Positions 19,901 to 25,264 of a DNA stretch of 63,473 nucleotides are shown in pieces. Position 1 is the stretch's first letter. Each line of letters begins with the position of its first letter. Under the pieces are notes generated by a model, which worked only from the letters and a program-made list of their open reading frames with translations, was not told where the DNA came from and did no database searches. Both the position numbers and the translations under genes were made by a program. The stretch comes from a virus: the IMG/VR virus record IMGVR_UViG_3300049811_000819, positions 1 to 63,473 of that record; one strand, given 5' to 3'.

Positions 19901-21712
19901 GTTAAGAGTTAATTGCTGTTTTGACGGAAAGAAAAGACGAGAAGGTAAAGCAACATCAGCAGTTTTGTAAATATCTTCGGCTGCTTTTTTCTTTTTGGCA
20001 TCTTTGCTGTTTATATCGGGAATAAACGACTTTCCAAACATCGTGATCCCAACCTTATCGTAGTTGCCCATTGCAGCAACATATTTAAGCGGGCTTTTCG
20101 GATCGACTACGGAAGTTAAACCTGCATTTGGTGTGCCTATCCCTAATCCATATTTGACATTTTTTAGCATTTCCCTAAGAGCGGGTGACATCTTCATTAG
20201 TTGCTGTAGGATAGCGACTGCCTCCTCAACAACGTAGCCACCACCAGAACCCCCGACTAACGCAATCTCCTTGTCGGGGTTTCCCATTGCAACATTTAAC
20301 GCTTTTGCTGCTAACGTAATTGCGTCTTTGTCAAATCCCTCAAAATTAGTTTGAGCTACTCGATCAATTGGCTGAACTGTTTTAAAAGCTGTTAAAATTC
20401 CTTGATAATCCGCTTCAGACATGAACTTTTGCAAAAGTTCTTTATTTTTCTCGACAATTGGTAGCAATTGCTCTCGAATAAATTGACTTGGACTATTTTT
20501 TAGTTCTTCTAGGCTATTTGATAGGACGTTCGGAACGGCAAGGACGGCTGTTTCTGGAAAAACCCCTTGTACTTGAGCAGCAAGGTCGTAGGTACTTTTT
20601 ACCTGCGGCTGTCCAGGGCGGGATTCACTTGGTTGAACACCACCGGTTACTAAAGTAATAGATTTTCTAGATTTAATAAAATCCTGCTCTTTTTGCGAGA
20701 GTTGTAAGATTTTCGCTATTTCTTCGGCTGCTCTTGCTGATTCCGAGAGTTGTATTCGTTTGCGAATTCTTAACGGTTGTACTGCAACTCGTGCGGCCGC
20801 TCCCAGTGATCGCACGAGATTTTCCTCGGCCACCATTGCAATTTTCGGAAAAGCCTCTTTTAGTTTTTCCCCAATCGGGTAAGCGGGTTCTGGTTCTGTT
20901 GAATTTTTGGGACGTTTTTTGACGTTTGCACGACTAAACTGTTGCGCCTCAACGTAAAGGTCTTCTAATTTTCGATAAGTCTCTGGGTTAAAAAGTGTAT
21001 CAGTTATTGCTCTGTAATTGATACGAAGCAACTGTTTTGCCCCTTTTAGTCCCCTAGGGAAGCCCAGTAAATCCTTAAAAGCAGCGTCAAGAAGATTGTT
21101 AAACTGCTTAACATTGCGGCGAATAGTTTTACCTACTGCCTCGCCTTGATCCTCGAAGTCAATTCCGACTGTTCTATTAAGTCCTTTGCCCGCTTTTAGC
21201 CCGCTATAAAGCCCTGCCCCCGTAAAGAATCCCTCGACTGCATTGCCCACAGTGAGATTAAATGCCTTTTGAAAAATATTTCCGCGAGGGTTAGAGTTTC
21301 GGACGGTTACAGACAGTCGCTCGATCGCTTTTTCTACTTTGTCCTGATAGCCTGAAAAACGATGCTCGACTACAAGCCGAGACGGAACCTTTATATCGAC
21401 ACTGACGCGCTTTAATTCCCGCAATTCCCGATTAAGCCTAACAAGTTCCCGATCCTCGACATAGACACGAACGGGGTTGCGCCGGTAATGAGCAACGGTT
21501 TTGTCGAGGTCATCTCGTTTGAGCTTCAAGTGATCGTTCAGTTGGTACAACCGGCGATCATCTACTTCTACCCCGATTTTTACCGTCACCCCAGAGCGAG
21601 CGGCCATGCGCTGTAGGGAGACAAGTTGACCTTTTGCCCGTGCGATACCAATATCGTACTGGTTAGTATTTAAGCCCAGTCCAATTTCTAGCGTGCCTAG
21701 CGAAACAGTCAT
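7961..21712 (-). CDS. Giant tape measure protein with embedded enzyme-like modules
   Basis: 4583 residues. Order seen: ~1-340 tape-measure-like helices; ~345-620 alpha/beta-hydrolase-like region with nucleophile elbow GGSGGG (~487); ~1067-1275 protein-kinase-like region (VGQGFTGAVY loop, LAIK lysine, HFDLNTEN catalytic loop, DFA replacing DFG); hydrophobic stretch ~1525-1640; a 65-residue repeat at ~1800 and ~2074 flanking a GNAT-like region (~1955-2055, SKKLWERYGFKAL); NAGPA/phosphodiester-glycosidase-like region ~2200-2420 (GFIGINKQGN, FFGKTKEGNL, MTPQQLEKYA); the conventional tape-measure domain ~2830-3060; then long coiled coil to ~4350 and a glycine-rich end. It starts after GGAGAC, two bases past the chaperone extension. 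Tape measures set tail length and are ejected with DNA, so these modules may enter the host (inference). Confidence 0.85.
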   Translation of the reverse strand: MTVSLGTLEIGLGLNTNQYDIGIARAKGQLVSLQRMAARSGVTVKIGVEVDDRRLYQLNDHLKLKRDDLDKTVAHYRRNPVRVYVEDRELVRLNRELRELKRVSVDIKVPSRLVVEHRFSGYQDKVEKAIERLSVTVRNSNPRGNIFQKAFNLTVGNAVEGFFTGAGLYSGLKAGKGLNRTVGIDFEDQGEAVGKTIRRNVKQFNNLLDAAFKDLLGFPRGLKGAKQLLRINYRAITDTLFNPETYRKLEDLYVEAQQFSRANVKKRPKNSTEPEPAYPIGEKLKEAFPKIAMVAEENLVRSLGAAARVAVQPLRIRKRIQLSESARAAEEIAKILQLSQKEQDFIKSRKSITLVTGGVQPSESRPGQPQVKSTYDLAAQVQGVFPETAVLAVPNVLSNSLEELKNSPSQFIREQLLPIVEKNKELLQKFMSEADYQGILTAFKTVQPIDRVAQTNFEGFDKDAITLAAKALNVAMGNPDKEIALVGGSGGGYVVEEAVAILQQLMKMSPALREMLKNVKYGLGIGTPNAGLTSVVDPKSPLKYVAAMGNYDKVGITMFGKSFIPDINSKDAKKKKAAEDIYKTADVALPSRLFFPSKQQLTLNRTGEDHKIGLYVSNLATSQKQFNKSLRESLKHLYAPIVKRITELKKYKEKLDQSVSGVDRSRLSVNDTKKLDELLALITSVDQEIAERTEFLKTIPVLGNPSKTSGGEQKELQSTISAYQNTLAEILTGASVPFSYLDPLLSNLEEIEKLVNSGTDTIDLKPSNFGSLLRFWMETRKNIFRTMGEEFETEWTNFINAIDTLAEAGYEKQFGAKPYHYVTEPDNAAPDSATYGEMFSRREDAPSNIRKNINPRFGDILYKLSQTTNQKGLPLVKDQSLPDLLKWVDKMPMNTEADKAAKKVVQALIEIRRKEAQIYQGFLRRVSELQKRIAGGDKGAQSEYLQLLKTSPFSRIGEMINAANKYVDTNASVPTFIGKNKVIKEIATMGESVENITDFFFNLSNAILGFEASLRTNTGLIESALENVSQSLTSESQNIKSIQYQPFDLINVNRALQKSQKILPENLDVLKAEKVGQGFTGAVYRLGNLAIKTPVTELNQGKLGTPKEFQAQLAMAKQGLAPRPITARKGEYFIQEYIKTVGSLNDILRKADLSTQENIKAFTNYVKRYARLLKNIHESGYAHFDLNTENVLISPENELKAIDFANATKLSKDQTTRQEQINRDVQGAKGRSTQGYDKKTTEIFQKAFDEGYADTSLMVNDPRFLRRRQQNTLNVGGDIVSPPTKSSRSGQLSKDSQNREVAIISIDRLEKAISEFAALLNKNQQIKPQEVSDVVNKQKDLTGKENLIEKTIHSATKQIVSSLSRIEKAILAKYASRLIDPWQNSTPNDPWAKSNAELMQSFVNAVNKASSQKLLPPAPEGFGISETDRGNTPLEKVLESIAIKTQAGLKSSLTTRLSTPDSSGEIQLLSGNESISDLLNQVLIREVKEASRILRNALKDTSLDIIKFGQTVFTVLKAIERPVMAIPGMGLGKKALQLGGTAAVGAAALHALPLGLDAAVINEMRTILSGAMSAGGQEMLQAVSMQMTQAFSGLPFGVGQQLTEAVMNLVTELTNGTISVLAQGGAVAGSSLMAGEGVKKLLGAATGSIPQRLGANDQKALQGRTDALIKTFKQSYQRLASSKLPNPIELAPFEPVKVPKDYVKTIKSGQYQQAKNLLTEALNMPDDTKSLAKIKEAYKSAVASAAEIKRFIEDPQLKGGKINQSLGGMLGHLIDEVKKLFDKAQIIDVEFTVVDLTDEGIKAAENLNEGLTKGLKDNKAGKIARKNAKNIIDGLNNELGNRSPSWKGEKAGRNLIKGVEIGIEKELASSDFQELAEEIVKAFEVGLFLGDIEKIIQSRFADPISGLKDLATEAKMVKWEGGDVVENTQKLLTKKLSKNPSVSLSEKPLSNKTSDFVREETIDDHKVRLYGHGLKDGRFMLSSLMVNNTFTPPVNPETRAKVREVLNRWMKELFAHVGNTPLVTLPTDARSKKLWERYGFKALPPEMGGLMERTSEAGGLKSTFLPEIGKKGIEAGKNLNEGLAKGLKDNKAEKIAYQNAIDIVNATNKGLGNQSPSRKGEKAGKNLIEGIGIGVERQESRLTTKVKELTTKVIKELQKGLSNPAVKGLMATLAIASSGMPVNAQQFIQTESFKGVTMNPATTGAEVVKQVDVDKKAFRDKQAIAYSSGPMFDRFFLQNKNQKVNMIADVVQRGQVLQLSRNRAAAEERGFIGINKQGNLKFGYGGAKSNRLSDYDTFIGGLHVLYNDEVQRPANYKGGYHSSVKQQLAYQVPRPRVFFGKTKEGNLTAMEGQKDMTPQQLEKYARSMGFTAVMLPDHGNMARLTVPSKSLSRILPQSLGGTGKSTPYQLRFFERPQIENKQAKLSKPPSVTTPTPVKKEKNLLASIVSDSIVDKELSISPQSITSKILPVKNVSKKVESAEKALTTDLLKFIGNYGLTVASLLSLLGITGKVASKLKKANQQQKPLSAIPVVENIPQPRQSKQSNNANPSRIIDAEFSVIEEKIKPKQAVKKQNLDQPEKEAIETEKQAKRISRRIENAINIIETTKSKVAKTLASEIQAMQKAASLVMQQRAEQARLAQQARNATDVMQQRAEQARLASGGGGGNQPPRRPRVASGFPDPNDGERMATNTEMSRGLKDSPQRYLEDLIKARAILQKRESLLNQTIKTSNPQKSTREEILGDWNQKRDNIFKTLDSFEEAGVSSGFTSSFVSGLKAAIAQADGFINFLSVGGKALRTLDKELDAATGGMFNLRKASLAVIGGLALFKTAEFLLQPLFFGIQNLPFQFQQAVSSSLLAFTELEQIKINLNVAGVSDVNASIDGLQDRANELGISFKESAKQYAQFRIVTMNSPLQAQSDNIYQGFQSALAVRQTSPQQQAETFRAINQMASRSVLSVEEFTQQLTESGGLYDALIVAARASGLTTAEFYRQASAGQLLTDDVIPRLSSEYERMSAGGLGAASKTLQAEINRYQNNVEQLSMGAGEKLGVVAYPALQLLNALLKGLSDNLSLVVTVGASAAISAIGLLGKAVLQFSAATRLGAMLVSSYNASLFAMGVTAGQTTTQMQTLTATAKVAGGVIKATLGAMIVPASTIFALTTFYDIFENGNAELKNSLETLKESRKVLEDLGKIKPDKNLWNNLFPDMNLSGTEKVLNVLTVGTVYTFKRNNAVRDRQENLKNIREGAGELETNLKGYQTVLSDTSGIDKFIDSLQGVRNQIALIRAERAVASGKGDSASIVRLNEQEQVLMKTEQEAIDKRFGSVGSRITADLQVAENALAQLDEEYRKSGNTLKNYASESARLKELIAGLKTEQQNYLNVLRDQEKQYKKLQYAFNRSLNAQDNRIFANARASLTRQIGNEKGFASGQLNEYEFNVKVREESLQTAKEKIASLQTTASETGAKLNTRITEAADKTLSTYFGDDLKKLGVGSFSEAIDKNLLSREAIERVMSENSDLESNAALKNILEMAQTYATTRQDILATEKEIQTINREIINERKRRQIAEKQSANEVLVAGQQEKLYNATPTSRLRSFQSAETQISLEELYKQLAVEQERLAANVDDPLPIRSNIARIKANIARTRLTLRDQQNDLAEFYATTAIEIEATNKQIKLTARTVSSQVKTFARDQTLIEISKLYKQLAFEQSKLVGTLKGDPLEIEANIARIQLQIEQAKLSLRSQTIDLEDYYTGLQRQVVDLRVSIEDYQIQSAREIRGFRESYGDMIRGLQRSLIEAENEFRTSQRTLENQRLRVSLISGRTPGMNSLQKQLDDLILQYQDEVASIQGEADSLRTRPLDIRDQSIQFARQLRNIQEQIYDAERNRLKQLRDFWNQQVQIARELSRQQLTFKSLNEVWAGILENSKKLLAKSGEIAGGKVPKIAPAIGEAPNNSESSEHYRQGTPNNPRTLQRGDYIDYGNGQIYKYDPSPSYDPKTMRYRSTVNADDIRHPSVVQQVETSGSEEFDRLLMRSGLYKNWEGFAQEVLNPNLQPLTPVERANYTTGNVERYSGVLTGQPQANIPLAPLPTFDYDRAQELNTQIRITREKALQNQQEENLLKLERARRENLDRIAGLIRQTQESRIQAEIGLRDTGDTSTDLMRSSKGYLTFSEKIEQARRNGSREIEKQRESIQSQIRSLEQLTSDFAKNSEETQARLFQDTGNDDAFKALKTENKRNTAILEGYKALDNQLATYGQIRGEAAAMRMIEDERVAALERYNNLLADGIDAGNRINPLGTLFSTGESQKLRIEADFARRRLELKRQAQEGALSPTQLSEMSDALDKMQQANLASAFIEANPAVGAFGDLLRAAFTGGRDTLQQMLNVLTSFLQKIGEMAANQLLMQIFGGSGGASSPVPFSNGGGGLLGGALSLFTGSLGGLGSSVAFTPFTSASGFSLGTGFSLFSSGGKIGADAPIEKNMISAFRRERSMSGGRNPRLIVANEDEYVLTPNETKAYLEYKNTPIKNYATGGFVGGTGYNITNSNSSSSDRSLAITNVSNITIESRNDMGYSLTQLKERENAQNERTKRRFFG
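13733..13829. repeat. 60-bp-period direct repeat inside the tape measure
   Basis: A 37-bp unit at 13733-13769 is repeated identically at 13793-13829. It encodes a duplicated VMQQRAEQARLA peptide in a helical, glycine-flanked linker just before the conventional tape-measure domain, suggesting recent slippage or duplication. Confidence 0.85.
15306..16316. repeat. Diverged 65-residue duplication flanking the GNAT-like module
   Basis: Coding segments 16120-16316 and 15306-15492 encode related peptides: NLNEGLTKGLKDNKAGKIA / NLNEGLAKGLKDNKAEKIA, followed by RSPSWKGEKAGRNLI / QSPSRKGEKAGKNLI. The SPSxK...G tail is a common tape-measure repeat. The copies bracket the acetyltransferase-like region, as if it was inserted between duplicated tape-measure units. 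Confidence 0.75.
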
Positions 21713-21713
21713 T

Positions 21714-22160
21714 TTACTTGTCTCCTAACTTTATCAATTCGTCGTATAGTCCACAGTCCACAATTATTTGTAGGGCGTAAACAGGGACTTCCCCAGCTTT
21801 TAATGCCTCTACTAATATCTCGGCTGTTTCGAGATCAAAGAAATATTCTTTATCTTTTTCCAGTCGGTACGGCAGAAAATCCCCTGGCGTGAGATCATTT
21901 ATTTTTCCGCTGTCTTTGGCTTGGGCTTTCATGTAGGAGTGAACCATTGCGGCTATTTGTGAAACGGTTCCCGATAGCGAGTTTATTTCTTCTGCCTTGA
22001 CCCGTTGCACTCCTGACCATTTTTTGAGGATCATCCAGTCAGGCCATTCGTGCCACTCCTCGGCTGGTAGTCCCCAAGCAAACCACTGAAAATAGATTTT
22101 TTCCCAGTCGATTGGGTTATTTATTGCCTCTAGACGAGCGACAATTGCCTCATCTATTCG
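21714..22160 (-). CDS. Tail assembly chaperone, frameshifted T extension (GT protein)
   Basis: This frame is open from the slippery site to its stop without needing its own start. A -1 shift at A-AAA-AAC adds 148 residues (beginning KRIDEAIVARLEAI) to residue 252 of the G-type protein, giving a fusion of about 400 residues. An internal ATG at 22034 could start a 106-residue product but has no evident ribosome binding site, and the continuous upstream coding text (IDWEKIYFQWFAWGLPAEEW) shows it is an extension. GT proteins bind the tape measure and recruit the tail tube protein. The tape measure gene follows directly. Confidence 0.85.
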   Translation of the reverse strand, partial: RIDEAIVARLEAINNPIDWEKIYFQWFAWGLPAEEWHEWPDWMILKKWSGVQRVKAEEINSLSGTVSQIAAMVHSYMKAQAKDSGKINDLTPGDFLPYRLEKDKEYFFDLETAEILVEALKAGEVPVYALQIIVDCGLYDELIKLGDK

Positions 22161-22915
22161 TTTTTTTCGGCTTCCTCATCTTCGGGTTTTTCGGGTTCTT
22201 TTTCGGATGTTTTGGGCGGCTCTGTCCACTGACTAATATCGACATAGACATAATCGTTATACAGGCGAACTAGCATTGATGGATGTAAAGCCTCGATGTC
22301 TTCACGGGTAAATTCTGCGCTTGCTTTTTTTGTCCGGCGCGGGCTGTTCAAGAACAATCGAATCAATTCCCGATTGTAATTATCGAATGTGTCTATTCTT
22401 TCTTGATAAAGCTTATTTAGTTCATCAAGGTAAGGAGTGATTAAATCAGCCGTTTCTTTGCTGAATTCTCGCCGACGCTTACGAGAGTTTACAATAGATT
22501 CTTGAGCTATTTTTGCTGACTCTATTTTTTTCTCAACGCTTTCTAACTCAACGGTTTCCGCCGCATTGACGATTATTTCCTCGACTTTTTCCATCAGCGA
22601 GTTATCGCTAATCACAATCGACTCGATTTCCCCAACGGACAGCCCCGTTTTTTGGCTAACTGCCTTAAGCTGTTCAAGATAAGCCTTGTCAACTTTTTCC
22701 CGTTTTTCTGAGGCATCGGGGATAGCTTTATTTTCCGAGGGATGAATCCCGTATCGTTTGTAAAACTCGATTCCAATTTCTTCATCTTTTTCTGATGCGA
22801 TCAAATCGAGTTTTTCTAACAATTCTTGGTCGTCAATGTATTGAACCCATTCTTTCCGCAAGGGGAAAAAGAAGGTTTCGTTAGTTTTGAGTTTGCCTAT
22901 TATACTTAATGCCAT
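22154..22915 (-). CDS. Tail assembly chaperone, G-type product
   Basis: 253 residues, ending just after a slippery heptamer. The sequence is helical and very charged, with an acidic tail rich in Glu-Pro-Lys that is probably a flexible linker to the T domain in the frameshifted form. Position between the tail tube gene and the tape measure gene is diagnostic for the lambda G/GT chaperone pair. The protein itself has no sequence motif that I can use for identification; the assignment rests on position and the frameshift. Confidence 0.8.
   Translation of the reverse strand: MALSIIGKLKTNETFFFPLRKEWVQYIDDQELLEKLDLIASEKDEEIGIEFYKRYGIHPSENKAIPDASEKREKVDKAYLEQLKAVSQKTGLSVGEIESIVISDNSLMEKVEEIIVNAAETVELESVEKKIESAKIAQESIVNSRKRRREFSKETADLITPYLDELNKLYQERIDTFDNYNRELIRLFLNSPRRTKKASAEFTREDIEALHPSMLVRLYNDYVYVDISQWTEPPKTSEKEPEKPEDEEAEKNE
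22160..22166 (-). other. -1 programmed ribosomal frameshift site (AAAAAAC)
   Basis: On the coding strand the text is GAA-AAA-AAC-GAA-TAG; the heptamer A-AAA-AAC is in the correct phase for tandem tRNA slippage. The zero frame stops six bases later, and the -1 frame continues for 148 codons. Confidence 0.85.
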
Positions 22916-23156
22916 TTATTTTTGCTCGCTTATTTTTTTTGACACGGGGAAGATCGTCAAGCCACAAGGAATCTAGCTCTATCTCTATTTCATCCCGATT
23001 CCCCCTCGGATCGGGATCGGAGCGAAGGGTTTTATTTTTTTGCTTTATTTCTCGGTCAAACACGCCAACACAAAAATACAGGTATTCCCCAAGAATCTCG
23101 CAATTCACAAGGAATACCTCCTGTTCTGCGTCCACTAAGTGCTTGAGCTTCATCAC
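22881..23156 (-). CDS. Hypothetical tail-operon protein
   Basis: 91 residues between the tail tube and chaperone genes, with 4-bp and 35-bp overlaps to its neighbours. N-terminal half is hydrophobic/beta (EVFLVNCEILGEYLYFCVGVF), and the C-terminal half is charged. A second ATG one codon later (23153) may be the true start. No family recognised; a minor tail assembly protein is a positional guess. Confidence 0.6.
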   Translation of the reverse strand: MMKLKHLVDAEQEVFLVNCEILGEYLYFCVGVFDREIKQKNKTLRSDPDPRGNRDEIEIELDSLWLDDLPRVKKNKRAKINGIKYNRQTQN

Positions 23157-23896
23157 AGAGTAGCGTCAGCCTCATCTACATCGCTATCAAACGGAGATGA
23201 TGCCATTCCCTTGATATAACCTGCTTTACCGGTGATAGTAAGGTTAATCGTGTTTTGAATGTAGGCTGCTTTGTCGCCGTTTTCGCCGCGAGAAACGTAG
23301 CACTGGGCGTTACGACCGCCGCGCTGTCCAGTTTTCAATATCTCAAGAAATAAATTAGCACCGTTGTCTTCGGCTGCCTGAATAACGGCTAAAGAAGGAT
23401 CGCCGTACACTTCCGGACCAGAAACGGAGCCTGTATAGTTCACTGACTCGATGAACTTCTCCATTGCTAAATCGTCAGAGAATACTGAATCCGAGCCTTC
23501 GTTATTGCTTGCGTCAATGTTGTAAGTCTTAGCCGAAATAACCGGAATCCAAGCCCGAATAGTGCAGGTTTGCGGCGTAGGAGTAGCGAGCGTTACGGCA
23601 AACTTTGCAGGTTCGATCTCGATCGCTACCTGCGTTGTCGTTGTGGTTTTTTTGCGAACAACCACATAATTTCCCGTAGTGCCAATCTCGATCTTAGTTC
23701 CCTCGTAGAGGATGCGCCCAAAACCACCAGCCGCAACAGTAAGCTCGTCGTCGCCAAGAGCGATAGACGCACTAAGAGCGCGGGTTCTAGTTGGGGCAGT
23801 ATTCCCATAGGCAAATACTGCCGAAACAAAAACTTTTGTATTGCGCGCCGGGGTTAGATTATCTGGTGCGGCAAGGTCGGTATAATTAGCAACCAT
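23153..23896 (-). CDS. Major tail (tail tube) protein
   Basis: 247 residues with the profile of a siphovirus tube subunit: a beta-rich body with a short Ig-like insertion (about 40-115: DDELTVAAGGFGRILYEGTK, Thr-rich strand) and a C-terminal NTINLTITGKAGYIKG strand. It lies just upstream of the chaperone pair and downstream of the tail terminator, the canonical tube position. The name rests on synteny and general composition. Confidence 0.7.
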   Translation of the reverse strand: MVANYTDLAAPDNLTPARNTKVFVSAVFAYGNTAPTRTRALSASIALGDDELTVAAGGFGRILYEGTKIEIGTTGNYVVVRKKTTTTTQVAIEIEPAKFAVTLATPTPQTCTIRAWIPVISAKTYNIDASNNEGSDSVFSDDLAMEKFIESVNYTGSVSGPEVYGDPSLAVIQAAEDNGANLFLEILKTGQRGGRNAQCYVSRGENGDKAAYIQNTINLTITGKAGYIKGMASSPFDSDVDEADATL

Positions 23897-23929
23897 TTTA
23901 TTTTTTACTCAAAAGTTTCAAGTAATATT

Positions 23930-24376
23930 TTAACTCAAAAGTTTAGCACTGGAGACTTTAATAGTAGCTTTTGGGCGGATTATGCCTTCGGCTGTTTTGG
24001 TGTAGGGAGTCACACGGGGTGATTCGAGGACATTCCAGTAATCGCTCACTTGAATTCTGCCAACTACGGGAGTCAGGGAACGAGATAGATTGTACTGCTT
24101 TAAGACGATTGTGTAGTGTGCTATCTCAATATAGTTGCCGAGCAGGGGATCGTAACGGGGATCGGGTTCCCGTTGAATGATTGCCTCAATCCCGCTATTT
24201 ATTTTCATCCGATAGTTAGCAGGCAGTTCAGGAGGCTCTACCCATATAGCGGGAACTTCTTTTATTTTTTGTCCAGTTGGATTAGTTATTTCATATTTTC
24301 CTAGATCGGTATCTAAGATTATTTCTAGGTTATTTCTAAGGGACTGAAGTGTTTCCCGTAGTTCGAGTTCATTCAA
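23930..24376 (-). CDS. Tail terminator / tail completion-like protein
   Basis: 148 residues. It begins with a long helix (LRETLQSLRNNLEIILD) followed by beta text (AIWVEPPELPANY, YIEIAHYTIVLKQY), the helix-then-sheet pattern of lambda U/gp17-type tail terminators. It lies between the gp10-like neck protein and the tube gene, exactly where that protein is encoded in HK97-like tails. No catalytic motif expected. Confidence 0.6.
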   Translation of the reverse strand: MNELELRETLQSLRNNLEIILDTDLGKYEITNPTGQKIKEVPAIWVEPPELPANYRMKINSGIEAIIQREPDPRYDPLLGNYIEIAHYTIVLKQYNLSRSLTPVVGRIQVSDYWNVLESPRVTPYTKTAEGIIRPKATIKVSSAKLLS

Positions 24377-24768
24377 CCTATTTTTCCTCTCATAATATCG
24401 GCGTAACTTTCAAGCAAATTATAGTCTTCGACTGCTGTATCAATAAATGGGCGCGCAGGAACATCAGTTATTTCCCCGTCAGCCCGTTCTATTTCATATC
24501 CTTCATGAACATATGGTGCGTGAGGGGCTGCATAGCCAACGACTTTGTAAGTATCAGAAACGTCATTAACAAACTGGCTATTTTTTAACTCTTTAGTATC
24601 TACTATGTCACGGGGAGAGCCGACGATCATGCCGTTTTGTCGTCTCGTTTCCCGTGGCCACTGCCATTTAGGGTCTCGAATCTGGTAAGTTATTTCTTGA
24701 GCTAATTCGCTTACTACTTCCTCGAATCCCTCGATAACTAATTCCTTTCCGAGATTCCAGTTAATCAT
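24373..24768 (-). CDS. HK97 gp10-like neck / head-tail joining protein
   Basis: 131 residues. It starts with an amphipathic helix (FEEVVSELAQEITYQI) and ends with APHAPYVHEGYEI ... VPARPFIDTAVED, the hallmark 'Y..yvE.Gt...ArPF' ending of HK97 gp10 family neck proteins. It overlaps the downstream terminator-like gene by 4 bp, in line with coupled translation. Confidence 0.7.
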   Translation of the reverse strand: MINWNLGKELVIEGFEEVVSELAQEITYQIRDPKWQWPRETRRQNGMIVGSPRDIVDTKELKNSQFVNDVSDTYKVVGYAAPHAPYVHEGYEIERADGEITDVPARPFIDTAVEDYNLLESYADIMRGKIG

Positions 24769-25199
24769 TGTTTTATTTTATTTCTATCTTGCATTTTTTT
24801 ATTTCTATCTTGCATTTTTTTAGTATGCCGCGGAAACGAAGGGGTATCGGTTTTTTCCGAGAACATATTTTTATTTTTCCCTATGTAGTGCTTATTTTTC
24901 TGCATTACTCTAAGCACATTACGAGCCGAAGAATACCCGAACACTTCAGCAAGAATATGTAAATCACAATCGACTATATAATAATAATCAATCAGAAACA
25001 GTGCTACATTGAAAGCGTGCGGGTTGTTGTTTCTTTCTCGGTTAAACACTTTGAAAGTTATTTTTTCTGCTTGTGGCTGTAGCTGCTCTACAAGGTCACG
25101 GTATTTTATTTTTAGCTCATCTGCTATTTCAACAAACGACAAATAATTATTTTCGTGATACCTGTTAATTATTTCTTGAATTGTCTTTTTGTCTAACAT
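24765..25199 (-). CDS. Helix-turn-helix-like protein, first gene of the tail operon
   Basis: 144 residues from the ATG at 25199. Two helix-turn-helix-like passages are visible: YLSFVEIADELKIKYRDLV near the N-terminus and LHILAEVFGYSSARNVLRVM in the middle. The C-terminus is a basic tail with two copies of KKMQDRN encoded by a 21-bp tandem repeat. It is the first cistron after a terminator and overlaps the neck gene by 4 bp, so it could be a regulator of the tail genes, but no family is recognised. Confidence 0.55.
   Translation of the reverse strand: MLDKKTIQEIINRYHENNYLSFVEIADELKIKYRDLVEQLQPQAEKITFKVFNRERNNNPHAFNVALFLIDYYYIVDCDLHILAEVFGYSSARNVLRVMQKNKHYIGKNKNMFSEKTDTPSFPRHTKKMQDRNKKMQDRNKIKQ
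24780..24821. repeat. 21-bp tandem repeat
   Basis: Two adjacent copies of a unit containing ATTTCTATCTTGCATTTTTT at 24780 and 24801, encoding KKMQDRN twice at the end of the 144-residue protein; a slippage product. Confidence 0.85.
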
Positions 25200-25201
25200 G
25201 A

Positions 25202-25228
25202 TAAAAAGTCGCAAACTAATTGCGACTT
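25202..25228 (-). terminator. Rho-independent terminator after the DUF932 gene
   Basis: Minus-strand stem AAGTCGCAA / TTGCGACTT with loop TTAGT, followed by TTTTTAT. It separates the DUF932 gene from the tail operon, implying that the tail operon has its own promoter or depends on antitermination. Confidence 0.8.
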
Positions 25229-25264
25229 AAAACTGTTATTTTATTTTACTCTCTTTTTTCTTTC

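Noticed and set aside
22034-22153. Intergenic gap and independent 106-residue gene after the chaperone
   Set aside because: The frame is open and protein-like up to the slippery site, so it is the frameshift extension rather than a gap and a separate gene.
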